Assembly: GCA_964019165.1 (NCBI GenBank)
Contig: OZ025268.1
Span: forward strand, 19,942,274-20,006,273
Source: Mastigias papua
Taxonomy: Eukaryota > Cnidaria > Scyphozoa > Rhizostomeae > Mastigiidae
Direction of reading: 5' to 3'
DNA: 64,000 nt
Below are positions 29,158 through 61,900 of this stretch, piece after piece. Below the pieces are notes generated by a model that ran no database searches, was not told where the DNA came from, and saw only the letters and a list, made by a program, of their open reading frames with translations. The translations under genes and the position numbers were made by a program. The stretch's first letter is position 1; every line of letters starts with the position of its first letter.

Positions 29158-31051
29158 TTTCGGTCGCAAATTGGACAAGGCTTAAAGCAAATAACGTTCT
29201 CCTTAAGATATCTCCAAGGCAGTTGATCTAATTTAAAAATCTATTCAAACCTTTGTTATTTTTCTTCGCAAATCTAGTAGGGAAACTCTAAATGTGATTA
29301 GTTCCAGAAACTTAAAATAAAGACAGCTACTCTGGCATGTTAAGTTTTCAGGAAAATCTTGTGTCTTGTGTATAACCTTGCATGCTTCCTGTATCCTTCT
29401 TTGCACAAAATACCTTTTCTAACTCAGAGATGACAGTCAAGTCGTTATTGTAGACAAGCGTTATGTAGATGAATAGATTCCTTCTCTTCGGTCTGCAAAC
29501 ACAACTTTCACGAATGGTAAGTCTCTATTTTCCATATATTTCTAATAGCCTGATCGATAACACCCTTTGAAGGGACAAAATCTGTAAAGCAAAGGGAAAT
29601 AAGGAATTGGAAAAGATATTCTTTGAATGACAGAGGAAAAGAAAAAAATTTGAGTCTGTACAATATCAATGACATACCTAATGCTTCGTGCTTGACTTTG
29701 ATAATTCCACCAAATGATGTGCAACAGATTACAGCCCGAAAAGAAGGACCATCAATCCAAATGCATATGTGCGTACTATTCACCTGCACAACCATCTGTC
29801 TAATCGATACGTGCCGTTGTCTAGTGTCTTCAGCCGGCTATTGCCTACACTGCTTCAAGCTACATCAAGTGAAAATTGGGAACCATCTCGCTAAATGCAC
29901 TAAATGCAAATGCAGCTCAAACAACTTTGAAAGTCCGAGTATTCACTTTAGAAATGAGAAAAACAGTTGTTTACTTTGCAGGTCTCCCTATTCAAAAATC
30001 AATTATTAAAACAAACATTTGTTCGTTGTCTTGGCATGTTTTGGAGGCCGCTGACGCATTTCTTCAATAACATCATCAACATAATTACCATCGAAATTCG
30101 ATTAGCCTCTAATTTATTTATTGCTCTTCAATCATTCCTCCAGAATTGCATTCAAAAAACAGGTGTAAATGCAAAGACGCCGGTTCAGATTTATTAAAAT
30201 TGCCCCAAAAAGTCCGAAATGAAAAATTTAACACCAGCTTCACATTCAATATCACTCCCACGATGTGCAGAAAATTCTATCCATTATCAAAAATAACGAA
30301 CAAGTAGCCTCGTTATCGGACAAGAAAGAAACCATTCACAACACAAGATATGAACACCATGCACCGCATGAAAAATAGACGCAGCCCACACATCATATGC
30401 AACAAGTACTAGTAATATCGAAGTTTGTAGAACTCAAATCGGGCTCGTTGAGTCTTTTCTTATATATGGCAGTTGTAATACAAGTCACAAATGGGGCGTT
30501 GCCTTCAATTTAAGTTGCGAAACCGCGATCAAAGACCCCACGGTGAGTTTGAATAAAGATCTTTGGTTTCGTTATCGACAAAAGCTTTGCTGTGCTTTTG
30601 ACATGAAGAAAAAATTAAGACAAGGCTGGTAAGATGTTGTGAGAGATGCTGACGCAGGACTTCCCACTGCAATTATCAAGGCTGACATGTTTGGCGCTGG
30701 TTTTAATATAAAGTTGGTACAATGAGAATAAAATCTTGATTGTAAATACTTATAAGAAAAATAAACAGCAACCTCATTTGGTCATATTCTCTTACGTCAA
30801 TAACTGCAAAAGGCCATTTGATGCAGGAGGTCAAAACCAGCTGACTATAATATCGGTCAAGCAGATAACTGGCATTGGCAAAGTGTACGTGCTTGCAAGA
30901 AAACCATTGATTATGAAAAATAATAGGCCTAAGGGACTAGTGGACAAACTTCATGTTAAGAAAGGGTCAGAGCCAGACCCAATGAGAGCTTCTTTGGGAC
31001 CGGGGAAAATAAAACAACGGGCTCCCTGTCATGCTATTATGAAATTAGAAA
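29158..31051. other. Intergenic between the second GPCR and PSME3
   Basis: Contains open frames up to 128 codons (29623-30009) with scattered cysteines but no domain I recognise. No RNA gene seen. Confidence 0.4.
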
Positions 31052-31057
31052 TTTATT
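31052..31057 (-). terminator. Candidate PSME3 poly(A) signal
   Basis: AATAAA on the minus strand, about 280 nt past the PSME3 stop codon at 31338-31340. Position is plausible; usage is inferred. Confidence 0.45.
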
Positions 31058-31337
31058 CAAGTCACTAAAGACAAATTTCACAACTATTGGGGCCGATGTC
31101 AGGTTCGGGGCCCCTATCAGGTTCGAAACCTTAGCAAATCTGACCCTTCTGGTCCCCTCTCGGCACCCCTGAGTAGAGATAAGTGAAGAAATATCTCAAG
31201 TCTACGACATAGCATTTCATAAGATATAAATAATGACAGGCTAATTTCGTCATCCATGGCACAGTTCATACTCACAAAGAGCTACTTTTCCTTTCAACAT
31301 CAAAAGTCTTCGTCACGTGATTCATCCAATTCAATCA

Positions 31338-50353
<19,016 letters not shown>

Positions 50354-51150
50354 TGTTTATTTTCCTGTAATAGTCACTGTCAGAAAAGGTCTTCTCACTT
50401 CAGCTGCAATTCTCACGTGTTTCGGTCTATAAGCCAATCTCTCTTGTTTGCCTTTGTTACTCTACTTGGGGCTCATGTGTCTTCAAAACGTCCTTGTATC
50501 GTTGAATGAGAGAATGACTATGAACTAGTCTATTCAGCGAAGCACGCGTTTTATCAAAAAGTGCGAATTCAGTTACTTTCTTTAGGTGATTACGGAAATT
50601 CTCCGGCTATATAGATGCAGCCATATTGAAAGAACATTCCATTTAGCCTCGTTCCCGCAAGCAATAGAGAAGCGCCGAAGGCGCAGTTACTGTACTGTAG
50701 CAAATACTTTGGGAGGGAAGGGGTGAGAATAAACCATTGATCTGATTTTATAGATCAGTGGAATAAACTCAGTATGCCTTGTCCTTCTTAGCATGCTAGC
50801 GTAAGATTTCTTTGTTTTTAGCATTGGCATACGGGTATATGACAGCAAAGTGATCTATTTGTGCTTCCTTTGCGCTGAAGCTAAATGAATGATCTCAAGC
50901 GTGAGCTTTAGATTCCAGAGTTTCATTCAGAGTTCTTCTGCTCTTTATTTTCATTTGCTACCAATCCATTCTAAATACAGCCCAAAGTTTAATGACGATG
51001 CAAATAGGCTACATGCAGTTAAAATAATTAGCAAATTAACAGTGTTTGAAACAATAAATTAAGGAGGGAAGTAATAAAACTGCATGTAATCTTGCTCTCG
51101 TCCCTACTAACACTTACTTGAAAAACAAGGGACCACATCGAGCGACAAGG
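50354..51150. other. PSME3 upstream region
   Basis: Should contain the PSME3 5' UTR and promoter. No TATA box or other element identified with confidence, and no other gene seen. Confidence 0.45.
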
Positions 51151-51469
51151 GATGGATGGATGGGTAGGTGCGTGGATGGATGGATGGATGGATGGATGGA
51201 TGGATGGATGGATGGATGGATGGATGGATGGATGGATGGATGGATGGATGGATGGATGGATGGATGGATGGATGGATGGATGGATGGATGGATGGATGGA
51301 TGGATGGATGGATGAGTGGGTGGGTGGATGGATGGATGGATGGGTGGATTTGGATGGATGGGTGGGTGGGTGGGTGGATGGATGGATGGATGGATGGATG
51401 GATGGATGGATGGATGGATGGATGGATGGATGGATGGATGGATGGATGGATGGATGGATGGATGGATGA
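51151..51469. repeat. (GGAT)n microsatellite
   Basis: About 79 GGAT units with GGGT variants near 51315-51375. All Met-Asp-Gly-Trp frames come from the repeat. Confidence 0.97.
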
Positions 51470-51546
51470 AATATGCACGAGATTTCTGAGGACTATTAAA
51501 GAGAGTTGAATCCTATAACAATAAACTCATTGCATTCCCATCACAC

Positions 51547-51660
51547 GTTTTTTTATAAGAAACCTGGCTCAAGGCCTTGTAGTAAAATTCCCCTTTAATT
51601 TCTGGTCACATTTTAGTTCCGAAAGTTTCTTAACAGCTTCTTAATCTACTGACAAAAGCT
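51547..51660. mobile_element. Family A MITE end, partial
   Basis: TTTTTTTATAAGAAACCTGG followed by CTCAAGGCCTTGTAGTAAAA matches the family A terminus; the other end was not found. Confidence 0.5.
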
Positions 51661-53290
51661 GCAGTGAAAGCAAAGACAAAACGTAAAATGCATTGTGTGT
51701 TGAAGTGCCCATAAGGCCTGTTGGCTTTTTACTAGCCACACAAAAGATATTGTCTACTGGCGGGTATGTAGCTGATAAAAAAATGGGTTTCCGAATTTTG
51801 ACTTCTTTGAATGATTGATTGAATGACACTTCATGACTAGCATACTAGCCGAGCTAACGTCGTGCAGATTCAACTGGTTTCATCAAAGGAGGTTAGGTGA
51901 GTGTCTGCACGCAGGCTAACGTTGAAAAAAAGCAGATACAGATAAGGAAAAGGTTCTGGCCTCGCTTTGAGGAAATCAAGAGATTTAAAAAGTGGAAGCA
52001 CAGCACTCTTGACTGGCGTGTGTGCATCATGTGATGTCCAGGAAGTAGAAAGCAGCTACTGGTCGTGTCAATTCCTTGGAGAATGCGACTAAAGGCTCTA
52101 GAAGTTTGAGACTTTGGTAAGTTGAACTCTACTTTTGCGTGAACCATTCTATTTATTGGGAAGACATTTCGGAGCTGGGAAGAGTATTTACGAAATTTTC
52201 AATTTATTATTTGTTACAATCTAACAATATCGATTTTATTTTCCGCCACCCCATGACAGGGCCCATTATTGATGTCAATGCGGTAGTATTGAAAAGGTTT
52301 ATTATATCTAAGCAGAAAAGTTTCTCGTAACATTATTACTGCAGTCAAAACACCCTTCGTGTATTTACAAGACGAATCAGATACTGGAATTTTGTTAAAT
52401 GGAACTGTTTACACTGTTTAAAACATATTCAGAGCTCTGCAGTTGCAAGACTGAATATGGGTGGGATTTCTGTTTTTTCGTACATATCCAAATTTTTTTC
52501 GGGCACATCTAAGGTCCTCAGATGGGCTCATTACCACCCACTGCTTGAAGCTGAAGACTCAATGGAGCCCAGAAAGGGACTTTATGTTCTAGTCACGGAA
52601 GCATTTTTGAGTCCATAGAACACCAAGAGTCGATCGGCACACACGCCGGTATTGCGTACAAAAACCATGCAAAACAAATGCCTATTACTGATCAAAAACG
52701 GATTTTAAAGTTTTTTATCAAAATATTTAGATTGAGTTAGATTTTTCATGTTTACATGTGAAAGTGAGAAATTGCTTGAAGTGAGAAAATGCTCAACTGA
52801 TCCTAAGCTTGTGTTGATTGAAGTAATCTTGTCATCTAAATATCGTTGTATCTATATATAAGCCACTATATGTAAAATATATAAACCACTTGTCTCATTT
52901 AGATTGTACGTGTTGTGCAATAGTCTCAGATTAGTGTTGATGGTTTCTTCGTATGGCATATTGAAAGTCATTGATGTGATGATGATGTCATTTCATTTCA
53001 CATCATCTGATATGCAAATGGGGGTTTCCCCTGCAGCAATGCTGATTTTCAAGTTGTCCTCCAATACAAATGACTTTACAAAATTTAAATGCTATTGAGA
53101 CCTATCCTATTATCTGTTCACAATAAAAGTTCACATTACTATAGGCAGTTGACATTCAATAACTTGACTGCCCCATAACGCAAACATTCACCTCCTCGAA
53201 GAAATTTTCAATTCTTTTGGTTTAGGTTTCCTGTAGAACGTCTGCCTGATAACTAAAACATACAATAACTCAAGCAACTTTCACTTTCAC
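51661..53290. other. Intergenic stretch without recognised gene
   Basis: No motif-bearing frame on either strand and no RNA gene seen. Confidence 0.45.
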
Positions 53291-53293
53291 ATA

Positions 53294-53354
53294 ATGATGA
53301 TGATGATGATGACAGTGATGATGATGATGATGATGATGATGATGGTGATGATGC

Positions 53355-53448
<94 letters not shown>

Positions 53449-53466
53449 GGTGATGATGATGATGAT
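53294..53466. repeat. (GAT)n microsatellite
   Basis: Over 50 GAT units with a few GGT/GCT variants. Poly-His and poly-Met frames are artefacts. Confidence 0.97.
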
Positions 53467-53529
53467 TAAGATGATGATTGATGGTGATATTAGTGATGAT
53501 GATGTTGTTGATCAGTGATGTACCAACTG

Positions 53530-55235
53530 GGGACATGGGGGTTCATGCCCCCAATGTCTATGAAATTTTGTGAAATGTTGGTCAGGAGTTAGACCAAATT
53601 TCAACATGCAATTCATTTATGCTGTTGGTCATGGTTGGTCATGGTTATAGTCAACTTTGTTTTTGGGTAATGGAAATAACTTGCTGTTACTAGCAACTGT
53701 CATCATTGTTTCCTTTAGTTCTGGAAAATAAAGTTGGTCAAAAATGAAATAGTTGGTCACTTTTGTTTGGACACATCAAAGAAACTATTGACTGCCAATT
53801 TTTCTTGGGCAGAACATAGATTTAAGAGCAGTCCTGATGTGATGCTTATGGAGGAAGTTACAGGGCAAAGATGGAGATCTATCTATCTCATGATACTGTA
53901 CATTGACCTATAAATAGGTATTACGTACAATTGTTAGTATGTTAGCACAGCTGAGTTAATCAACAAAAAGCAGTAAGTAAATAAATAAAATGAAATAAAG
54001 CATGAATAAGATAAATAATTGTTTTGGCAGTGTGACCCCATGAAGAGCTTCAATTAGGGTAATTTTCAAATGCTGTAGGGTAGCTGTAATTTTACCAAGG
54101 GCTTGAGGGTGGCATTCATACCGTCCCCACACCGTTGACTGTACACACTCTAGGATGGTCGATATTTGAAATAAATTGAGTAAAGACATGGGAGATACTG
54201 CAGGCCCAGAAGATCTGCTTAAAATAACATCTCATTAAATCTCGATTGTTAGTAAGAAAAAATGAAGATGAGATAGGCAGCTAGTGATTTTATTTTTCCA
54301 AGATTACCATCTGAAGGTCCAAAATCCCAATTTGTGGCCAGGGCTACTGTTATTGACTAGGACTGCTCTAGATTAAGCAGCTGGGAAATATTGATGCCTA
54401 AGAGTGATTGAATCTATAGAATACCTCATGTTTCATTAAATTTGAATTAGGAGAGAGCATGAATATTACATCATTTCACTGACTAGCTATGGTAAAGTAG
54501 GATATTTGCATCTCTAAATCAGTCATACCCCTATTCCCTTGACACTGCCACCCCACAACCCTTTTTGAAATATCCCTAGGTATATCAACATCAGGATTTC
54601 TGCATGCCACATATCTGTAGCATGACTCTTAAGATTCCAGATTGGCAAAATAGCTAAATGTTGCATGAAGTCAGAGGTCAGGTAATTATGGTTTTATCAC
54701 ATTCAAGCAGAACAAAGAAAACAAAAGCTACAAACAGCTTTTCCATGGGCTCATTATTCAAAGTTTTTTCTCAGAGCTTGATGCCTTTTCATTTTCTGAT
54801 TATGGCTCAGTTTGTCAATGTTGGACAAAATGTATCATGTATGCTACATGGGGGCCCTTTTACTGTTCCTTTTTAACCTGTTTTGAAGTGAATGCTGTGG
54901 CTCTTTCCAAATCTATAGCTCTCTCATTTTTTCTTATGGGCTATGCAATTTTTTTGCCATAAATCTGTATGAATAATATCTGTTCCATCTGCTTCTGGTT
55001 CACCTAAAGCTACTAGCCCATCAAAATTGTTGTCAGTTTATTGAAAGCACAACCAACAGTTGAGTTCACTCACCCTGTACATTCAAAACTACCCTACATA
55101 AGTTTTCTTCATGATTTCCAGTTGGAGCAAAACTGCATTTTTGTATGGGAATGAAACACCTCTGCAAATTTGTCTACAAGAGTACTCACAAGGGTAATAC
55201 CAATTACCCATGTCTGTTAATAGTGGCCTAGTTAC
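53530..55235. other. Intergenic upstream of the granulin gene
   Basis: No coding region recognised. A 5' untranslated exon of the granulin gene is expected somewhere upstream of 55949 because of the splice acceptor there, but I cannot place it. Confidence 0.45.
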
Positions 55236-55238
55236 ATA

Positions 55239-55546
55239 CCATAAATCCTCAAATTAGCCCCCTGGGAGCTTATTTATTTTTGATGCTTTTTGGGTGGGGG
55301 CTTATTTGAGGGGGGGCTTATAAAATTTTTTGACAAATGTCATATAAAAAGCTCATTGTCAAAGCTCCCGTTTTCCATAATAGTACAAGAACAGTCTAAA
55401 TTTAAGCATTAGTCTTTATCACAGCCTTCATCATCACCTAGGGTGGGGGCTTTTTCAGGGGGGCTTATTAGCAATTTGAAGTTCTAGCATGGGGACTTAT
55501 TCAAGGGAAGGGCTTTTTCGAGGGGGGCTAATTTGAGGATTTACAG
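55239..55546. mobile_element. MITE with TA flanks (Tc1/mariner-type), 308 bp
   Basis: Inverted ends CCATAAATCCTCAAATTAG and, on the other strand, CTGTAAATCCTCAAATTAG, each followed by a run of C, with TA on both sides as expected for a Tc1/mariner insertion. The interior is rich in GGGGGCTTATT motifs. Lies 430 bp before the granulin start codon. Confidence 0.75.
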
Positions 55547-55948
55547 TAGGTATATTTCTAAGTTTAATAGTTGAATTTTTTGTGATTGGGAGAAATTGAG
55601 ATTTTCAGAGTTTAGATATATGTATTATCAGTAGAACTACTTTATTGTTTTGAAGTATGAATGATGATACCAGACTCTGCATGAGTTTCTTCAAACTCAG
55701 AACCTGAGGGAAATTGTGGGAGTGTGTATGGTGATTCCCCTTGGGTAAAAAAATTGTAATCAGAGACTTTGTCAGACAAAGGATGTACACCTATACAAGG
55801 GCTAGTAAGAGACACAAAACATCTTTTGTCATTTCATTTTAAGTGTCTTTGCCCCCCCCCCCACTGAGGAAGTGCTCAGTTTCTGCCACTTCTCAGTATG
55901 AATGATTTTTCACTCAAAAGTTTCTTGTTTTCACATATCTTCTCTCTT

Positions 55949-55950
55949 AG
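55949..55950 (+). promoter_or_regulatory. GRN: Splice acceptor in the granulin 5' UTR
   Basis: Polypyrimidine run ending TCTTCTCTCTTAG directly before GTCAGCG. It places the in-frame ATG at 55898 in an intron and supports the ATG at 55973 as the true start, which is followed at once by a signal peptide. Confidence 0.7.
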
Positions 55951-55972
55951 GTCAGCGCATCCTGTGCTAGCC

Positions 55973-58900
55973 ATGATGAAAACAGCTATTGTTCTTTTGT
56001 GTTTGTTGCATGCTTATGCAATGAAAAATAACATTGTGTGTCCTGATGGGAAATCAATGTGTTTTGATGAAGAGACATGTTGCTTAATGACATCAGGAGA
56101 ATATGGCTGTTGCCCATTACCACTTGCAGTCTGCTGTGAAGACAAAGTTCATTGTTGTCCATATGGATATACATGCAACTTACAGAGAGTCACTTGTGAT
56201 AAGGCAGGTCATCAAATTCCTATGCTTGAACATAAAGAAAGTAAGTCATTTGAGAGAAAAGTCCCAGTTGAACATCACGGTGTCAACAATGTTATTTGTC
56301 CAGATAAAGTTTCTTATTGTCATGATGGAAATACCTGCTGTAAGAAGAATGGTGGTGGCTATAGCTGCTGCCCATTGCCTGAAGCTACCTGCTGTTCTGA
56401 TAATGTGCATTGCTGTCCAAATGGGTACACTTGTGACCTATCTGCTGGTAGGTGCATACTTGGTAATCATTTCCTTGAAATGAGAATGAGAACATCTGCA
56501 ATGCAAGTTGTTGGCACAAGGACTAGTCCATGCCTCAATGGTAAGGACCATTGCTCTGACAGTGAAACATGCTGTCTGATGCAGAGTGGTGAATATGGAT
56601 GTTGCCCAATGGAAAATTCAGTTTGCTGTCCAGATAGGAGACATTGTTGCCCCCATGGTTTCACTTGTGATGGTGATAAATCAAGCTGTAAAAGTCAGGA
56701 CCTTTCAGTCCCTTACATAGCAATAACCCAAAAAAAGAAGAGAAAGGAACACAGAAGAACATTTCTGGCTTCATTGATTCATAGGACTATCAAGAAGAAT
56801 TTCTTTTGCCCAGATCATTTTTCTCAATGCCCAGAGGGATTTACATGTTGTAAAGGTCTACTTGGGTTGTGGGAATGCTGTCCATTGCCAAATGCAACTT
56901 GCTGTACTGATCATAAGCACTGCTGCCCAAGTGGAACCATTTGCAATATAAAATCAGGAAGTTGTACGCCAAAGGGTAAAAATAGGATATCAATTCCATG
57001 GAAGAGAAAAGTAAACGCAACAAAGGGCAACACAACTTCTGTCCTTTGTCCAGATAGAGAATCATACTGCCCAACAGGCTACACATGCTGCCTCCTTTCA
57101 AGTGGAATGTATGGCTGCTGTCCCTACACTAAGGCAGTTTGCTGCTCTGACCATGTTCATTGTTGCCCTCATGGAACCATTTGTGATACAAACCATACAG
57201 CATGCATCTCTGACAGTACAATGCCATTTCTAGACTTCCAGAAAGATATCCCTGCAATTCGTATACAACAGCCTGTTTCCAACATATTGACCACTGACTT
57301 TAACTCCCAAAAGATCACTAAATACCTTTATATAACCTGTCCTGACCACTCAGCTTGCCCAGATGGCTTTACTTGTTGCAAATTACCAACCAGTGGATAT
57401 GGTTGCTGCTCTTATGCACAGGCTGTATGCTGCAGTGATGGATTACATTGTTGTCCACACGGAACAACTTGTGACGTAGCAAAAGGTACATGTGTTCGCA
57501 GTGAGAAAGATTCGTCCACGGTCGCGCTGATGGTGTCTAAGGTGAGAAGACCAATGGTTAAATGTGAGGATGGCTCAGTATGTCCAGGGACAGAAACGTG
57601 CTGTAAACTTGCTTCTGGAGGATATGGTTGCTGTCCATATGAAGAGGCTGTGTGCTGCAGTGATGGATTACATTGTTGTCCACACGGAACAACTTGTGAC
57701 GTAGCAAAAGGTACATGTGTTCGCAGTGAGAAAGATTCGTCCACGGTCGCGCTGATGGTGTCTAAGGTGAGAAGACCAATGGTTAAATGTGAGGATGGCT
57801 CAGTATGTCCAGGGACAGAAACGTGCTGTAAACTTGCTTCTGGAGGATATGGTTGCTGTCCATATGAAGAGGCTGTGTGCTGCAGTGATGGATTACATTG
57901 TTGTCCACACGGAACAACTTGTGACGTAGCAAAAGGTACATGTGTTCGCAGTGAGAAAGATTCGTCCACGGTCGCGCTGATGGTGTCTAAGGTGAGAAGA
58001 CCAATGGTTAAATGTGAGGATGGCTCAGTATGTCCAGGGACAGAAACGTGCTGTAAACTTGCTTCTGGAGGATATGGTTGCTGTCCATATGAAGAGGCTG
58101 TGTGCTGCAGTGATGGATTACATTGTTGTCCACACGGAACAACTTGTGACGTAGCAAAAGGTACATGTGTTCGCAGTGAGAAAGATTCGTCCACGGTCGC
58201 GCTGATGGTGTCTAAGGTGAGAAGACCAATGGTTAAATGTGAGGATGGCTCAGTATGTCCAGGGACAGAAACGTGCTGTAAACTTGCTTCTGGAGGATAT
58301 GGTTGCTGTCCATATGAAGAGGCTGTGTGCTGCAGTGATGGATTACATTGTTGTCCACACGGAACAACTTGTGACGTAGCAAAAGGTACATGTGTTCGCA
58401 GTGAGAAAGATTCGTCCACGGTCGCGCTGATGGTGTCTAAGGTGAGAAGACCAATGGTTAAATGTGAGGATGGCTCAGTATGTCCAGGGACAGAAACGTG
58501 CTGTAAACTTGCTTCTGGAGGATATGGTTGCTGTCCATATGAAGAGGCTGTGTGCTGCAGTGATGGATTACATTGTTGTCCACACGGAACAACTTGTGAC
58601 GTAGCAAAAGGTACATGTGTTCGCAGTGAGAAAGATTCGTCCACGGTCGCGCTGATGGTGTCTAAGGTGAGAAGACCAATGGTTAAATGTGAGGATGGCT
58701 CAGTATGTCCAGGGACAGAAACGTGCTGTAAACTTGCTTCTGGAGGATATGGTTGCTGTCCATATGAAGAGGCTGTGTGCTGCAGTGATGGATTACATTG
58801 TTGTCCACATGGAACAACTTGTGACGTAGCAAAAGGTACATGTGTTCGCAGTGAGAAAGATTCGTCCACGGTCGCGCTGATGGTGTCTAAGGTGAGAAGA

Positions 58901-61900
58901 CCAATGGTTAAATGTGAGGATGGCTCAGTATGTCCAGGGACAGAAACGTGCTGTAAACTTGCTTCTGGAGGATATGGTTGCTGTCCATATGAAGAGGCTG
59001 TGTGCTGCAGTGATGGATTACATTGTTGTCCACACGGAACAACTTGTGACGTAGCAAAAGGTACATGTGTTCGCAGTGAGAAAGATTCGTCCACGGTCGC
59101 GCTGATGGTGTCTAAGGTGAGAAGACCAATGGTTAAATGTGAGGATGGCTCAGTATGTCCAGGGACAGAAACGTGCTGTAAACTTGCTTCTGGAGGATAT
59201 GGTTGCTGTCCATATGAAGAGGCTGTGTGCTGCAGTGATGGATTACATTGTTGTCCACACGGAACAACTTGTGACGTAGCAAAAGGTACATGTGTTCGCA
59301 GTGAGAAAGATTCGTCCACGGTCGCGCTGATGGTGTCTAAGGTGAGAAGACCAATGGTTAAATGTGAGGATGGCTCAGTATGTCCAGGGACAGAAACGTG
59401 CTGTAAACTTGCTTCTGGAGGATATGGTTGCTGTCCATATGAAGAGGCTGTGTGCTGCAGTGATGGATTACATTGTTGTCCACACGGAACAACTTGTGAC
59501 GTAGCAAAAGGTACATGTGTTCGCAGTGAGAAAGATTCGTCCACGGTCGCGCTGATGGTGTCTAAGGTGAGAAGACCTATGGTTAAATGTGAGGATGGCT
59601 CAGTATGTCCAGGGACAGAAACGTGCTGTAAACTTGCTTCTGGAGGATATGGTTGCTGTCCATATGAAGAGGCTGTGTGCTGCAGTGATGGATTACATTG
59701 TTGTCCACACGGAACAACTTGTGACGTAGCAAAAGGTACATGTGTTCGCAGTGAGAAAGATTCGTCCACGGTCGCGCTGATGGTGTCTAAGGTGAGAAGA
59801 CCAATGGTTAAATGTGAGGATGGCTCAGTATGTCCAGGGACAGAAACGTGCTGTAAACTTGCTTCTGGAGGATATGGTTGCTGTCCATATGAAGAGGCTG
59901 TGTGCTGCAGTGATGGATTACATTGTTGTCCACACGGAACAACTTGTGACGTAGCAAAAGGTACATGTGTTCGCAGTGAGAAAGATTCGTCCACGGCCGC
60001 GCTGATGGTGTCTAAGGTGAGAAGACCAATGGTTAAATGTGAGGATGGCTCAGTATGTCCAGGGACAGAAACGTGCTGTAAACTTGCTTCTGGAGGATAT
60101 GGTTGCTGTCCATATGAAGAGGCTGTGTGCTGCAGTGATGGATTACATTGTTGTCCACACGGAACAACTTGTGACGTAGCAAAAGGTACATGTGTTCGCA
60201 GTGAGAAAGATTCGTCCACGGCCGCGCTGGTGGTGTCTAAGGTGAGAAGACCAATGGTTAAATGTGAGGATGGCTCAGTATGTCCAGGGACAGAAACGTG
60301 CTGTAAACTTGCTTCTGGAGGATATGGTTGCTGTCCATATGAAGAGGCTGTGTGCTGCAGTGATGGATTACATTGTTGTCCACACGGAACAACTTGTGAC
60401 GTAGCAAAAGGTACATGTGTTCGCAGTGAGAAAGATTCGTCCACGGTCGCGCTGATGGTGTCTAAGGTGAGAAGACCAATGGTTAAATGTGAGGATGGCT
60501 CAGTATGTCCAGGGACAGAAACGTGCTGTAAACTTGCTTCTGGAGGATATGGTTGCTGTCCATATGAAGAGGCTGTGTGCTGCAGTGATGGATTACATTG
60601 TTGTCCACACGGAACAACTTGTGACGTAGCAAAAGGTACATGTGTTCGCAGTGAGAAAGATTCGTCCACGGTCGCGCTGATGGTGTCTAAGGTGAGAAGA
60701 CCAATGGTTAAATGTGAGGATGGCTCAGTATGTCCAGGGACAGAAACGTGCTGTAAACTTGCTTCTGGAGGATATGGTTGCTGTCCATATGAAGAGGCTG
60801 TGTGCTGCAGTGATGGATTACATTGTTGTCCACACGGAACAACTTGTGACGTAGCAAAAGGTACATGTGTTCGCAGTGAGAAAGATTCGTCCACGGTCGC
60901 GCTGATGGTGTCTAAGGTGAGAAGACCAATGGTTAAATGTGAGGATGGCTCAGTATGTCCAGGGACAGAAACGTGCTGTAAACTTGCTTCTGGAGGATAT
61001 GGTTGCTGTCCATATGAAGAGGCTGTGTGCTGCAGTGATGGATTACATTGTTGTCCACACGGAACAACTTGTGACGTAGCAAAAGGTACATGTGTTCGCA
61101 GTGAGAAAGATTCGTCCACGGTCGCGCTGGTGGTGTCTAAGGTGAGAAGACCAATGGTTAAATGTGAGGATGGCTCAGTATGTCCAGGGACAGAAACGTG
61201 CTGTAAACTTGCTTCTGGAGGATATGGTTGCTGTCCATATGAAGAGGCTGTGTGCTGCAGTGATGGATTACATTGTTGTCCACACGGAACAACTTGTGAC
61301 GTAGCAAAAGGTACATGTGTTCGCAGTGAGAAAGATTCGTCCACGGCCGCGCTGATGGTGTCTAAGGTGAGAAGACCAATGGTTAAATGTGAGGATGGCT
61401 CAGTATGTCCAGGGACAGAAACGTGCTGTAAACTTGCTTCTGGAGGATATGGTTGCTGTCCATATGAAGAGGCTGTGTGCTGCAGTGATGGATTACATTG
61501 TTGTCCACACGGAACAACTTGTGACGTAGCAAAAGGTACATGTGTTCGCAGTGAGAAAGATTCGTCCACGGTCGCGCTGATGGTGTCTAAGGTGAGAAGA
61601 CCAATGGTTAAATGTGAGGATGGCTCAGTATGTCCAGGGACAGAAACGTGCTGTAAACTTGCTTCTGGAGGATATGGTTGCTGTCCATATGAAGAGGCTG
61701 TGTGCTGCAGTGATGGATTACATTGTTGTCCACACGGAACAACTTGTGACGTAGCAAAAGGTACATGTGTTCGCAGTGAGAAAGATTCGTCCACGGTCGC
61801 GCTGATGGTGTCTAAGGTGAGAAGACCAATGGTTAAATGTGAGGATGGCTCAGTATGTCCAGGGACAGAAACGTGCTGTAAACTTGCTTCTGGAGGATAT

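Noticed and set aside
29158..29178. Longer N-terminus for the second GPCR (start at 29178)
   Set aside because: The first codon there is TTG. The first ATG is at 29157.
29623..30009. 128-codon plus-strand frame with CxxC-like pairs
   Set aside because: The cysteines do not match a zinc-finger spacing I can name, and no start or splice evidence supports it.
53270..53536. Poly-His protein
   Set aside because: Translation of (GAT)n on the minus strand.
55898..55972. In-frame ATG at 55898 as the granulin start
   Set aside because: It lies before a strong splice acceptor (55949-55950), and the residues it adds are not signal-peptide-like, while ATG 55973 begins a good signal peptide.
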